39,259 nt of DNA from Campylobacterota bacterium. Its GTDB lineage: Bacteria > Bdellovibrionota > Bacteriovoracia > Bacteriovoracales > Bacteriovoracaceae. Below the pieces are notes generated by a model. That model had not been told where the DNA came from, did not search any database, and was given only the letters and a program-made list of their open reading frames with translations. Shown here piece after piece: positions 1 to 8,159 of the stretch. A program made the position numbers and the translations under genes. The DNA lies in contig QNFX01000019.1 in assembly GCA_003650125.1 (NCBI GenBank), forward strand, positions 1-39,259, written 5' to 3'. How positions within the stretch are numbered: the stretch's first letter is position 1; each line of letters begins with the position of its first letter.

Positions 1-51
1 TACCTTTTTCTTGGTCACTTTCTTTTTAGCTACTTTCTTTTTTTTTGCCAC
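1..51 (-). CDS. N-terminus of a lysine-rich protein (partial, leaves the left edge)
   Basis: Reading leftwards from a GTG at 51, the frame is open to the window edge and gives 17 residues, M-A-K-K-K-K-V-A-K-K-K-V-T-K-K-K-V. A Shine-Dalgarno-like AAGGA lies about 8 nt upstream of the GTG, which supports a real start. Basic K/A/V repeats like this occur at the ends of histone-H1-like or nucleoid-binding proteins and as extensions of other proteins, so the function cannot be named. The 96 bp between it and the next gene hold an AT-rich stretch that could contain its promoter (TTGTTA followed 17 nt later by a weak -10). No clear terminator for the upstream Tad-like gene was seen there. Confidence 0.5.
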   Translation of the reverse strand, partial: MAKKKKVAKKKVTKKKV

Positions 52-147
52 GGAATCGTTCCTTTTAATTACTCTTAATATTTAATAGGCCTTTATTAAT
101 TTAACAAGGAAAAACTTACTGGGATACCCCTATTTTTGTGCATGAGG

Positions 148-2799
148 TTAGTTGTTTATCCTGACCCATTCTTCAATTCGTTGCTTGGAAATTTGATTTT
201 TAAAACTAGGAGGCCCTTTGGTGACATCTGTTGGTGAAGTTCCAAACTGCGCCGACTCATAATAGACACCCTTGTCACTATAACTTGCCACACCACCACT
301 ATAAACCTTCTCCACCGAGATAAACTTAGTAGAATAAAAATTTCTTTTGCCCAATCTCTCAGGCGAGGTGCCAAAAGGATGAACCATTGTGCCATCTTCT
401 GTCGCCCCAGTCCTTGGACCTGGCATATAGGCAGTCATAAGAGCAGAGTTGCTTAAATCAGTCGGTTTTTCATAAGATGTTCGATAAAATGTACCAAAAT
501 TTGGATACTGAGTATCAATTTCGATCCAATATTCAGTAACCGAAATACTCAGAGGCTTTATCCCGCACTTTTGGGAAGTACCCTGGAAAAATTGGTAAAA
601 CCTAGTGGCTATACTTAACTCAGCACAGTCAGCGAGATCACTTTCATAGGTTGCAGTGCCCACTGGTGATTTAGGATGAATAACCGCTGCTGCAGGATCA
701 TAAGATTCAGGCCCACCCCGGGCCCCGGCGGCAGAGGCCCTGATTTGTTCTGCTACTTCAGCTAAAGCAGCTAAATAAGTGTCTACAGCTATTTTTGTAT
801 TGGCCAGATACTCATCCATAACTACACCAATATCTGAAATACTGGCATAGAGAGTATTAGTTCCATAAAGAGGTGCAAAAATATCATATTTTCCGTCAGG
901 ACCAACATGAACTCGGGAAGGAGAATTTAAATTTTCTGCCTCATTATCCATGGTTGGAATTAGATAATTTAAAGCATCATAGTTAGTCGGTGCACGAGCA
1001 CGGCGAATGGCCATATCAATTTCTTGCTGGGAAAGAGAACTTGCCGCACCAGCAGTTCCCAGATTTTTCGCCAGCTCTCGGAAAACTTCTTTATCATATA
1101 ATCCTAGAGGAGGACTTTCAGAGGGAATTCTACTACTTGCTTCGTTGGCCCCAGGGGCCAATTGTAAGATTGCATCCGGTGGCCTAGCGTGAGGAGTGAT
1201 AGCACCAATCTTTCCCAGGGGAAAAGCATAGAGTAAATTGGGAATAGCAAATTTAGGATTAACCGAAGTTTGCGCCGGAACTCCACCAATAATATCAGAG
1301 GCATCTTTAACCCAAAAACTTGCAGTAGTTGGAATCGGAAAACCCGCTTCATAAGTTGTTCCAAGTGCTGCCGTATCAATGCCTGAGAGATAGGCGGCCG
1401 ACCTATTTTGATCAGCATATCTTGGAATAATCGCACCAGAGCCATCAAAGTTAAAAAGCCTAGGGCCGATTCTGCCACCGAAAGGTTTTGCCGCAGCATA
1501 GGCCTTAAGGTTTATCCCCGTTTCCGAGGCAAAAGGATAAAAAAGTCCCATAAATTGTGCTTCACCTTTTACTGTGTAGTAGGTGATGACTTCGTTATTT
1601 TTTAAAAAGCCCATGATGTATCCAGGAACCGGAAGAGCTGTTTTAGAACTGGGACAGGCCGCCTCTGATCCAGTCCCCGCATCGTTACTGTTATCAGTAA
1701 TAAAACTAGTAAAAAAAGTGGCGAGGTTGACCGGATAAATTTGTAGATCAAGATATTGTTTTTGTGAGGCAGCTAAACCTGTCTGCCCAATAGTGGCATT
1801 GGCCGGAATAAGATAACCACTGAGATCTCCAGGTCTGGAAACTTTCCCCATAGTCTGAATTTCTCGAAGTTGAAAAGTAGCGGCAAAAGGATCAGAGGTT
1901 TTTTTATCCCCTCCCGATAAATTTCGATAGGCCGACCAGAAGGCCTTAATAGGTCTTTCATTTAAAGGAATGTTAGTGATCTCAGCATCTAGGTCTGAAA
2001 TAGCGAGACAATTTCCTCCCCCGAGACAAATAGGCCTTCTAGAGACAGCAGGTCTATTTACAATCATTTCCAAGTTTCTCATACGAAGCGCTAATTCTAA
2101 GGCCTGAATCCAAGCACCCACACGGTCAGCGGCAATTTGCGGAGCACCAGGAACCGACTTGAGTCCTGTACCAAAGGCCCAAAGCATGGCAGTGTTATAA
2201 TTTAGTGTACTTCTAGCAGAACAATCTTTTGATTTAGTCTTAACAATTTCATCTAAAAATTCTTCATGCTTTTCTCCTACCCCAGGCATTCCAACAGAAT
2301 CAAAACGAGGAAGCCCTGGTAGCGAATAAGTTTCACAAATATTATGAGCAGCACCTAAGTGAACACAGATGGAAGGGATGTTGAATTTATCAAAGACATC
2401 TGCATTATAACTGGCATGGCCTTGATCATAGAAAGGGTTAGTTCGAAAACTCATGGCAGCAGATGGTTGCCCTTTTTTCCAGTCAGGACTATCTAAATTG
2501 GCGTGGTTGGTTTTTAACAAAGAGAGCTGTCCTAGGACGTAGTATTTAAACATCCATTCTTTGTAAGTATTTCTCATCTCCCAATTTAAATAAGCAATGT
2601 TGGTGAGTTGTCGGGCCTGAACAGAAGCTCCAGACCAAGCGGCGGCATCAACAGCATTTTGTAAATTTATTTTGGCCTTTACAAAAAGACCCACATTGAT
2701 AACAAAGCCTAAAACGGTAAGGGCAATGATAAGGCAGATGCCCAAAAAAATACTCAATTGGCCTTTTTCCTTTAGGCCTTTTTTGAAGCGATCTCCCAT
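148..2799 (-). CDS. Large TadE/TadG-like membrane-anchored surface protein
   Basis: An 883-residue protein with a short basic cytoplasmic N-terminus (to about residue 12) and one hydrophobic segment (about 14-40). The segment runs into the pattern NLQNAVDAAAWSGA, which is typical of the N-terminal region of TadE/TadG-like pilus-assembly proteins. In that family the N-terminus is a class III prepilin-like or simple anchor and the rest is exported. The long remainder is Ser/Thr/Pro/Gly-rich with scattered cysteines, and I recognise no enzymatic domain. It stands alone here, with no tad secretion genes beside it. No Shine-Dalgarno precedes the ATG; instead a promoter-like -10 lies 6 bp upstream, suggesting a leaderless message. 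Family assignment rests on the N-terminal 60 residues; a specific role in adhesion or prey contact would be speculation. Confidence 0.7.
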   Translation of the reverse strand: MGDRFKKGLKEKGQLSIFLGICLIIALTVLGFVINVGLFVKAKINLQNAVDAAAWSGASVQARQLTNIAYLNWEMRNTYKEWMFKYYVLGQLSLLKTNHANLDSPDWKKGQPSAAMSFRTNPFYDQGHASYNADVFDKFNIPSICVHLGAAHNICETYSLPGLPRFDSVGMPGVGEKHEEFLDEIVKTKSKDCSARSTLNYNTAMLWAFGTGLKSVPGAPQIAADRVGAWIQALELALRMRNLEMIVNRPAVSRRPICLGGGNCLAISDLDAEITNIPLNERPIKAFWSAYRNLSGGDKKTSDPFAATFQLREIQTMGKVSRPGDLSGYLIPANATIGQTGLAASQKQYLDLQIYPVNLATFFTSFITDNSNDAGTGSEAACPSSKTALPVPGYIMGFLKNNEVITYYTVKGEAQFMGLFYPFASETGINLKAYAAAKPFGGRIGPRLFNFDGSGAIIPRYADQNRSAAYLSGIDTAALGTTYEAGFPIPTTASFWVKDASDIIGGVPAQTSVNPKFAIPNLLYAFPLGKIGAITPHARPPDAILQLAPGANEASSRIPSESPPLGLYDKEVFRELAKNLGTAGAASSLSQQEIDMAIRRARAPTNYDALNYLIPTMDNEAENLNSPSRVHVGPDGKYDIFAPLYGTNTLYASISDIGVVMDEYLANTKIAVDTYLAALAEVAEQIRASAAGARGGPESYDPAAAVIHPKSPVGTATYESDLADCAELSIATRFYQFFQGTSQKCGIKPLSISVTEYWIEIDTQYPNFGTFYRTSYEKPTDLSNSALMTAYMPGPRTGATEDGTMVHPFGTSPERLGKRNFYSTKFISVEKVYSGGVASYSDKGVYYESAQFGTSPTDVTKGPPSFKNQISKQRIEEWVRINN

Positions 2800-2805
2800 G
2801 ATAAA

Positions 2806-2834
2806 ATGCTACAAGAGGAGGAAACATGCGTCAA
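2806..2834 (-). promoter_or_regulatory. Probable sigma-70-type promoter of the Tad-like gene, leaderless geometry
   Basis: On the minus strand TTGACG (2834-2829) is followed by a 17-bp spacer and TAGCAT (2811-2806). Six bases then separate the -10 box from the ATG at 2799, so transcription would be expected to begin at or within a base or two of the start codon. No ribosome site is visible. Confidence 0.5.
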
Positions 2835-2872
2835 ACAAGGAGATATCCTTAATAAGGACTAATTTTTCCATG

Positions 2873-2901
2873 TGGAGAGCTTTCTTTAATAGCTTTATAA
2901 T
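2873..2901 (+). promoter_or_regulatory. Probable promoter of the CxxC membrane protein gene, leaderless geometry
   Basis: TGGAGA (2873-2878), a 17-bp spacer and a perfect TATAAT (2896-2901) precede the ATG at 2908 by 6 bp. As with the divergent promoter next to it, the predicted start of transcription coincides with the start codon and there is no Shine-Dalgarno. Confidence 0.55.
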
Positions 2902-2907
2902 TAAATA

Positions 2908-3300
2908 ATGGAACAAAATCCTTTAGAAGAGCGTGTATTTAAATTAAAAAATCCTCGAATGGAATTTTTCTGTCCTCTTTGTAGGTCGCAAAGAGGTTTC
3001 TTATATTCTCCGAAACTCTCTAAAAAAAATTATATGCAAATTGTTGCTATCTCCTTAATGCTTGCTATGAGCTTATATCCTTTTATGGGGTTTAGATCTG
3101 GTGTCGTCCTTTTTATGGTCTGGGGCATAATGGAATTTTCTATTCGGGTTTTATTTAAAAAAGAAGTTCCGTGTCCTCACTGTGGGTTTGATGCTACCTG
3201 GTATAAAAAAGATATAAAAGTTGCACGGCAAAAGGTCAAAGAGTTCTGGGAGCAGAAAAAACATATTTCTGACACAGAAAAATTTGCAGAATCTATTTAA
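2908..3300 (+). CDS. Small membrane protein with two CxxC motifs (unknown)
   Basis: A 130-residue protein I cannot assign to a named family. An N-terminal CPLC motif (about residues 22-25) comes first. Two hydrophobic segments follow (about 45-60 and 66-78), then a second pair, CPHCGF (about 89-94), and a charged Lys/Glu-rich tail. Two CxxC pairs on either side of a helical hairpin suggest one zinc-ribbon-like metal site formed on the cytoplasmic face, but this is inference. It is divergent from the Tad-like gene and shares a 108-bp promoter region with it. The next in-frame ATG (codon 18) also lacks a ribosome site, so the first ATG behind the TATAAT box was kept. Confidence 0.7.
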   Translation: MEQNPLEERVFKLKNPRMEFFCPLCRSQRGFLYSPKLSKKNYMQIVAISLMLAMSLYPFMGFRSGVVLFMVWGIMEFSIRVLFKKEVPCPHCGFDATWYKKDIKVARQKVKEFWEQKKHISDTEKFAESI

Positions 3301-3350
3301 AAAATTTTTCCTATTGTAATTATCCACTTTTAATTTTAGATATTTAGTTC

Positions 3351-3405
3351 GCTTTAAAACTTCCGGTTCTTTGTAAAAAGGACTTTAAAAATGTGGTTTT
3401 AAAGC
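3351..3405. repeat. 10-bp inverted repeat upstream of ssb
   Basis: GCTTTAAAAC (3351-3360) and its exact reverse complement GTTTTAAAGC (3396-3405) flank a 35-bp interval that contains another CTTTAAAA copy in direct orientation (3383-3390). The repeat lies 73 bp before the ssb start, in a 177-bp gap with no gene. A small GACAG/CTGTC hairpin follows near 3443-3455. Role unknown: it could be an operator or part of a structured leader. Confidence 0.5.
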
Positions 3406-3477
3406 ATATCGTTTTGAATCTGTATCATTTTTTGTGTGGCAGGACAGAACCTGTCATAAGTTTAAAAGGAGTTATTT

Positions 3478-3921
3478 GTGAGTGTAAACAAAGTTATTTT
3501 ATTAGGTCGTTTAGGTCAGGATCCGGAACTTAAGTATACCCCGTCAGGAGTTCCAGTGTGCAATTTTTCTTTGGCAACAACAGAAAATTGGGCGGATAAA
3601 AGTGGCCAGAAACAAGAGCGAACTGAATGGCATCGAATTGTTGTTTGGGGAAAACTTGGCGAGCTTTGCAACCAATACCTAAGTAAAGGTAGACAGGCCT
3701 TCGTAGAAGGAGCATTGCAGACTAGGTCGTGGGAAAAAGATGGTGTAAAAAGATATACTACTGAAATCAATGCTAGAAATGTTCAATTTTTAGGAGGAGC
3801 ACAAGCTTCTAAAGATCAGGCAGCACCACAGGCCTCGGCAAGTAGTCCAAATCCTGTTATGGATCAGTCTTATGATGTTTCAACAGATTCTAATTTCACT
3901 GCCGACGATATACCGTTTTAA
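3478..3921 (+). CDS. ssb: Single-stranded DNA-binding protein
   Basis: A 147-residue SSB. The N-terminal OB fold (about 1-108) opens with the typical [15 protein letters not shown] and contains [14 protein letters not shown] and [12 protein letters not shown] Gln/Ala/Ser-rich linker follows, and the protein ends in the acidic tip DDIPF, which recruits repair and replication partners in other bacteria. It coats single-stranded DNA as a tetramer during replication, recombination and repair. The start is GTG, chosen because AAAGGAG lies 7 nt upstream and the N-terminus matches the family. It is a single-gene unit with a terminator hairpin directly downstream. Upstream lies an inverted repeat that may be regulatory. 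Confidence 0.97.
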   Translation: MSVNKVILLGRLGQDPELKYTPSGVPVCNFSLATTENWADKSGQKQERTEWHRIVVWGKLGELCNQYLSKGRQAFVEGALQTRSWEKDGVKRYTTEINARNVQFLGGAQASKDQAAPQASASSPNPVMDQSYDVSTDSNFTADDIPF

Positions 3922-3928
3922 AAAAAGA

Positions 3929-3952
3929 AGGCCCTGTTTAGGGCCTAATTTT
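3929..3952 (+). terminator. Intrinsic terminator after ssb
   Basis: A perfect 7-bp stem AGGCCCT/AGGGCCT with a 4-nt loop lies 7 bp after the ssb stop and is followed by AATTTT. The T-run is short, so termination may be partial. Confidence 0.7.
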
Positions 3953-4001
3953 CTCAAAAAAAATCCGATAATTTTATATATCCCCTAATAAGGAAAACTA
4001 A

Positions 4002-4730
4002 ATGAAATTTATTGGACTAATCCTTTTGTTTATCTACTCTCAAAATGTTCTTTCTCAGGGAGGGCGAAGCTATGATACCCCTCAAACCTATGATCAATTT
4101 AAAGAAATTCAACGTAAAACGTGGGAAAGACAAGATAGGTATAAAAGAGAAGATTATAAAAGAAAAGCAGCTGATCAATATCTAAAGGCGCTAGATCAAA
4201 CCTTAAAAGGAATGGAAAAAGTTTCCCAAGATATGCATAATAAGGCCAAGCAAAAAAACTTGGATATGTTAAACAAGTTAAAGTTGGGCCGAGGCCAGAT
4301 GAAGATCACGCTCTACGATCTTAAAAAATTAAAAAAAATTAAATTAAATATCCCCTTGGGGGGGAAAGATGAAAAATATTCTTGTTTTTCAACCAAGAAC
4401 GTTCCCCAATCCTTCCACTCGGTGGCCAAAGAGGCATCCATTGGCTCAGAAATAAAATTTGAATTAGTCGATTTTAAAGGAGCAGATGAAAAGCTAATGG
4501 TATCAATTAAAAGAAGTGTTAAAAATTATAATATAGATACCATAATTGAAGTTCCCAAATCGAGTTATAAAATTTATGGCAACTTAAGAACGGGTGCAAT
4601 TAGAGTTTTAAATGATGCAAAAAACAAAGACAAGATGATGATTAAATCAGGCTCGGAAATAAAATTTTATAATTGTGGAAAGCAAAGTATTGAGCTGTCT
4701 GGTGATAGCTATGGAGATGAGGAATATTAA
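4002..4730 (+). CDS. Exported protein of unknown function
   Basis: A 242-residue protein with a short cleavable-looking signal peptide (about residues 1-18, ending in VLSQ). A Lys/Arg/Gln/Asp-rich stretch (about 20-100) is predicted to be helical, probably coiled coil. The C-terminal part (about 105-235) looks like a beta-rich domain containing two cysteines. I recognise no family. AAGGAAAA about 6 nt before the ATG supports the start. It ends one base before the start of the HD-GYP gene, so the two are probably co-transcribed. An envelope role linked to the phosphodiesterase is possible but not shown. Confidence 0.75.
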   Translation: MKFIGLILLFIYSQNVLSQGGRSYDTPQTYDQFKEIQRKTWERQDRYKREDYKRKAADQYLKALDQTLKGMEKVSQDMHNKAKQKNLDMLNKLKLGRGQMKITLYDLKKLKKIKLNIPLGGKDEKYSCFSTKNVPQSFHSVAKEASIGSEIKFELVDFKGADEKLMVSIKRSVKNYNIDTIIEVPKSSYKIYGNLRTGAIRVLNDAKNKDKMMIKSGSEIKFYNCGKQSIELSGDSYGDEEY

Positions 4731-4731
4731 A

Positions 4732-5883
4732 ATGGCGGCAGAAGAATATTTTACCGTTCAGGTAGACCTGATTTTATTAGATGGGCCCCTGCCTTATAAC
4801 TTGTACATAAATTCTGCCGGAGACTCGGGGAGAGTTAAATTTATCCGTGTTTTTCCGAGAGGAGATATTTTATTAAGTGATGACTTAAAAGAGTTACAAA
4901 GGAAATATGTCCAAATTTATTTAAGCGATGATGAGAGAGATGACTTCGTACAAAGTTTGGTTAAATCTTCTAGTGTTGCAATCGAAGATAAAACTAAAGT
5001 TGTAAAAGATTCGGCGATTAACTATCTAGATAAAGTATTTGATCCAGAAAAAGAATTTAGTACTGAAGTCTTGGAAGAAACTATTAAGGGTTGTCGGAAA
5101 AATGTGGAAAACATGGTAGACCTCATCACTGATGAAGATTTGAGTCTAAGTGGACTGCAAAAACTTATTGGCAATTTATCCTATCATGATTTTTATACCT
5201 TTGATCATTCAGTCAACGTCTCCATGTATACTATCTTAATTTTAAAAGAGACCAGGCCTGAGTCGAGTAAAGATGATCTGACTCTGGCAGGACTTGGAGG
5301 AATGTTACACGATATTGGCAAGGTAGAAATTCCACTTTATATAATAAATAAAGCAGGCAAATTAGATGATGAGGAATTTGCAATAATACAGTCTCACCCG
5401 GTGAGAGGTAAGGAGTTAATAGAGACCCAAAAGAAAGAGCTTCAAGGGGTGGACTTTGAAACCATCAGAGATGTGGTTTTTCAACATCATGAAAACTACA
5501 ACGGAACGGGATATCCCAATAAAATTTCAGGGGAAGATATAAATTTTTATGCCAGGATTGTCGCGGTTGCCGATTTCTTTGATGCGGTAACTACTAAGCG
5601 GTCCTATCACACACCACTTTCATTAAATGATGCCATTGGGATAATGGAAAATACTGTTGGGAAAAAACTAGACCCAGAAATATTTCATGCCTTGAAGGCC
5701 ACCGTTAGTGATATTGGTACTATTGAGAAATCCCATATTATCCTTCCTGATGATTTTGATGCTTGTCAGCCTCACAATAAATTGCCTATCAAAGATTATG
5801 ATCCTGCAACACAAGATCACAATCTTTTTGAAAAAAATAAAAAGTTTGGGAAAGTAAAAGTCAGTAAGAAAAAAGGCAGCTAA
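4732..5883 (+). CDS. HD-GYP domain cyclic-di-GMP phosphodiesterase-like protein
   Basis: A 383-residue protein with an uncharacterised N-terminal domain (about 1-130) and a C-terminal HD-GYP domain (about 145-335). The metal-binding HD pair lies in LHDIGK at residues 193-194, the HHE motif at about 252-254, and the signature appears as NGTGYP (residues 257-262), an accepted variant of DGxGYP. Such domains hydrolyse cyclic-di-GMP to pGpG or GMP, and some also act on cyclic-GAMP. The ATG at 4732 was chosen over an in-frame GTG further upstream because GAGGA lies about 9 nt before it and the upstream version would overlap the preceding gene by 56 bp. Its stop codon abuts the stop codon of secG on the other strand with no spacer. 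Confidence 0.9.
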   Translation: MAAEEYFTVQVDLILLDGPLPYNLYINSAGDSGRVKFIRVFPRGDILLSDDLKELQRKYVQIYLSDDERDDFVQSLVKSSSVAIEDKTKVVKDSAINYLDKVFDPEKEFSTEVLEETIKGCRKNVENMVDLITDEDLSLSGLQKLIGNLSYHDFYTFDHSVNVSMYTILILKETRPESSKDDLTLAGLGGMLHDIGKVEIPLYIINKAGKLDDEEFAIIQSHPVRGKELIETQKKELQGVDFETIRDVVFQHHENYNGTGYPNKISGEDINFYARIVAVADFFDAVTTKRSYHTPLSLNDAIGIMENTVGKKLDPEIFHALKATVSDIGTIEKSHIILPDDFDACQPHNKLPIKDYDPATQDHNLFEKNKKFGKVKVSKKKGS

Positions 5884-6192
5884 TTATTTCTTAGGTTCTT
5901 CAATATCTCTACTTAGTGGAACAGCTACTGGAGCTTCTGAATCAAGAAGAGATTTATCTGATTTTTTAGACTGAAGTCTTGCTAAATTAACAGATCCACC
6001 TAGAAAAAGAATTGCTAGGACTACCGTAATTTTACTTAAAATATTTCCTTGCTGAGCACTGCTGAAAACGGCATCAGATGAGCCTCCACCAGAGATCAAA
6101 CCTGCTTCCGCCCCTTTACCAAACTGCAGTAGGACCATGATGATCAGTAAAACTGAGACAACGCCTTGGAATATCATTAATGCTTCAATCAT
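5884..6192 (-). CDS. secG: Preprotein translocase subunit SecG
   Basis: A 102-residue SecG, the small accessory subunit of the SecYEG channel in the inner membrane. It has two hydrophobic segments (about 4-24 and 52-70) joined by the conserved loop with GKGAEAG and the Gly/Ser-rich GGGSSDAVFSS, followed by a charged tail. It is the last gene of the gapA-pgk-tpiA operon, a linkage common in bacteria. AAGG lies about 6 nt before the ATG. A TATAAT-like hexamer on the minus strand in the 46-bp gap after tpiA could give secG its own weak promoter, but no convincing -35 accompanies it. Confidence 0.93.
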   Translation of the reverse strand: MIEALMIFQGVVSVLLIIMVLLQFGKGAEAGLISGGGSSDAVFSSAQQGNILSKITVVLAILFLGGSVNLARLQSKKSDKSLLDSEAPVAVPLSRDIEEPKK

Positions 6193-6238
6193 AAAAAACC
6201 TTATAACCTATTATACCTCAAATTGGCAAGGCCATATA

Positions 6239-6967
6239 CTAGTCTAAGTTATGGGCCTTATCAAGAATTTGGTAAAAATCTTCACTACTTAAACTAGCAC
6301 CGCCAACAAGAGCACCATCGATATTAGGACACGCCATTAATTCCGCAGTATTAGAGGGTTTCACTGACCCTCCATAGAGGATAGGGCAATCTAAGTCTCT
6401 ATTTTTTAAGTATTTGGCAATACTTGTATGGGTATCTTGCGCTTGCTGTGGGGTAGCAGTTTTCCCTGTTCCAATGGCCCAAACAGGTTCATAGGCGATA
6501 ATTAGCTTCTCTGTGGCCGGAAGGTTTTTTAATCCCTCATCTAATTGTCGCTCCACTACCGAATTAGTGGTTCCATTTTCCCGCTCCCCAAGACTTTCCC
6601 CTACGCAATAGACCACGGTTAGTCCTGCAGCTAGAGCGCTTAGAACCTTTTGGTTTAAGAAATCCCCTGACTCTTTAAAGAGCGAGCGTCTTTCACTATG
6701 CCCTATAAGGGTGAAATCAACTCCTAAATCTTTTAAGGCCTGAGGGGCGATTTCTCCCGTGAAGGCACCGCTATTTTGAAAATGACAATTCTGCGCGCCA
6801 ATTTTGGCCTCACCTTTCATTTCAAGTGCTAGAGGTAGATGAATAAATTGGGGTGCAATCCAGGGAGTTCCTGGAAGAGGTCTAGAATTTAGATCGCTAA
6901 AAAAAGCTTTAACCTCTTCGGTTAAATGGTTCATTTTCCAGTTACCGATTATAAGTGGTAGTTTCAA
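6239..6967 (-). CDS. tpiA: Triose-phosphate isomerase
   Basis: A 242-residue TIM-barrel enzyme interconverting dihydroxyacetone phosphate and glyceraldehyde 3-phosphate. Visible landmarks are GNWKMN with the catalytic Lys11, GHSERR with the catalytic His, the active-site Glu in YEPVWAIGTG, and the phosphate-binding GGSV. I place the start at a TTG at 6967 rather than at the TTG four codons earlier. The earlier one lies inside the sequence TTGGAG, whose GGAG is the ribosome site, 6 nt before the downstream TTG. With this start tpiA begins one base after the pgk stop. It is the third gene of the glycolytic operon. Confidence 0.95.
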   Translation of the reverse strand: MKLPLIIGNWKMNHLTEEVKAFFSDLNSRPLPGTPWIAPQFIHLPLALEMKGEAKIGAQNCHFQNSGAFTGEIAPQALKDLGVDFTLIGHSERRSLFKESGDFLNQKVLSALAAGLTVVYCVGESLGERENGTTNSVVERQLDEGLKNLPATEKLIIAYEPVWAIGTGKTATPQQAQDTHTSIAKYLKNRDLDCPILYGGSVKPSNTAELMACPNIDGALVGGASLSSEDFYQILDKAHNLD

Positions 6968-6968
6968 T

Positions 6969-8159
6969 TTAAACTCCAAATTTTAAGGCATTGATACCGG
7001 GAAGTTTTCCTTCTTCAATATATTTCAAAGAGGCACCACCGCCAGTTGAGATATGAGAGATCTTATCACTGACGCCTGATTTTTTTATGGCCGCTACAGA
7101 ATCTCCTCCTCCTACGAGAGAGAAAGCATCAAGGTCTGCTACCATATGAGCAATGCTTAAGGTTCCTTTGGCGAAAGCAGGTTTTTCAAATAGTCCCATA
7201 GGCCCATTCCATAAAATGGTTTTGGCATCCTTTAAGGTGTTTTCAAATATTTGAATTGTTTTTTCACCAATATCCAGTCCCATTTTATCAGGTGGGATAT
7301 CTGCGGTTTCACAATACTGAGCTTTTCCTTTTAAATTATCGGCAACTAAATGATCTACTGGAAGTTTTATTTTAACTTTTCCTGAGGGGGAATTTAAAAT
7401 CTGCTTTGCTAAAGAGACGTCCTCATCACTGCAAAGAGATTTTCCAATCGTATGTCCCTTCGCCTTTAAAAATGGGTAGGCCATGGCCCCACCAATAATC
7501 ATTGCATCCACATTGGTAATTAGCCGGGAGATAATTTTTATTTTATCAGATACCTTCGCACCACCAATAATGGCGACAAAAGGTTTGACGGGATTTTTTA
7601 CAATTTTATCCAGCGCCTCTATTTCTTTTTTAAGTAAAAAACCACCGAAGGATTTATTCCTAAAATATTCTATAATTCCATAGGTCGAGGCATGTTTCCT
7701 ATGAGCAGTGCCAAAAGCATCTTCCACTAAAACGTCACCATATTTTGCAAGCGCCTTGGCAAATTCAGCATCATTGGCCTCTTCTTCTGGGTGAAACCTT
7801 AAGTTTTCCAGCAGGATGATTTTGGGGGTGGAAAGGTTAAGTAGAGTATTTATTCCGCTATCTAATGCTGATTCAGTTAAGATCACTTCACTGTCTAGTT
7901 TTTCCGCTAAATATTTGGCCACGGGTTCAAGGGAATATTTATCTACTCTTTCTCCCTTAGGTCTGCCGAAATGGCTCATGATAATTAATTTATCAGTTCC
8001 TTTTTCTAGTAAGTATTTGATGGTGGGAAGTGAGTTATCAATTCTAGTGGTATCAGTGATTTGTAAGTTTTCATCTAAGGGAACATTGAAGTCAAAACGG
8101 ACCAAAACCTTTTTGCCTGCAAAGTTTGCTGTCATATCATCAATATATTTTATATCCAT
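6969..8159 (-). CDS. pgk: Phosphoglycerate kinase
   Basis: A 396-residue monomeric kinase that makes ATP from ADP and 1,3-bisphosphoglycerate. The N-terminal substrate domain shows VLVRFDFNVPL (about 19-29) and SHFGRPKG. The middle has GGAKVSDKI near residue 200 and the C-terminal nucleotide domain has WNGPMGLFE and GGGDSVAA. Length is normal for the family. Its ATG shares a base with the gapA stop (TAATG), indicating translational coupling. Confidence 0.97.
   Translation of the reverse strand: MDIKYIDDMTANFAGKKVLVRFDFNVPLDENLQITDTTRIDNSLPTIKYLLEKGTDKLIIMSHFGRPKGERVDKYSLEPVAKYLAEKLDSEVILTESALDSGINTLLNLSTPKIILLENLRFHPEEEANDAEFAKALAKYGDVLVEDAFGTAHRKHASTYGIIEYFRNKSFGGFLLKKEIEALDKIVKNPVKPFVAIIGGAKVSDKIKIISRLITNVDAMIIGGAMAYPFLKAKGHTIGKSLCSDEDVSLAKQILNSPSGKVKIKLPVDHLVADNLKGKAQYCETADIPPDKMGLDIGEKTIQIFENTLKDAKTILWNGPMGLFEKPAFAKGTLSIAHMVADLDAFSLVGGGDSVAAIKKSGVSDKISHISTGGGASLKYIEEGKLPGINALKFGV

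Noticed and set aside
1104-1499. 131-residue minus-strand frame inside the Tad-like gene
   Set aside because: It lies within the larger continuous frame on the same strand in another phase, has no ribosome site and an unnatural composition.
4675-4731. Upstream GTG start for the HD-GYP gene
   Set aside because: It would overlap the preceding gene by 56 bp and has no ribosome site, while the ATG at 4732 has GAGGA at good spacing.
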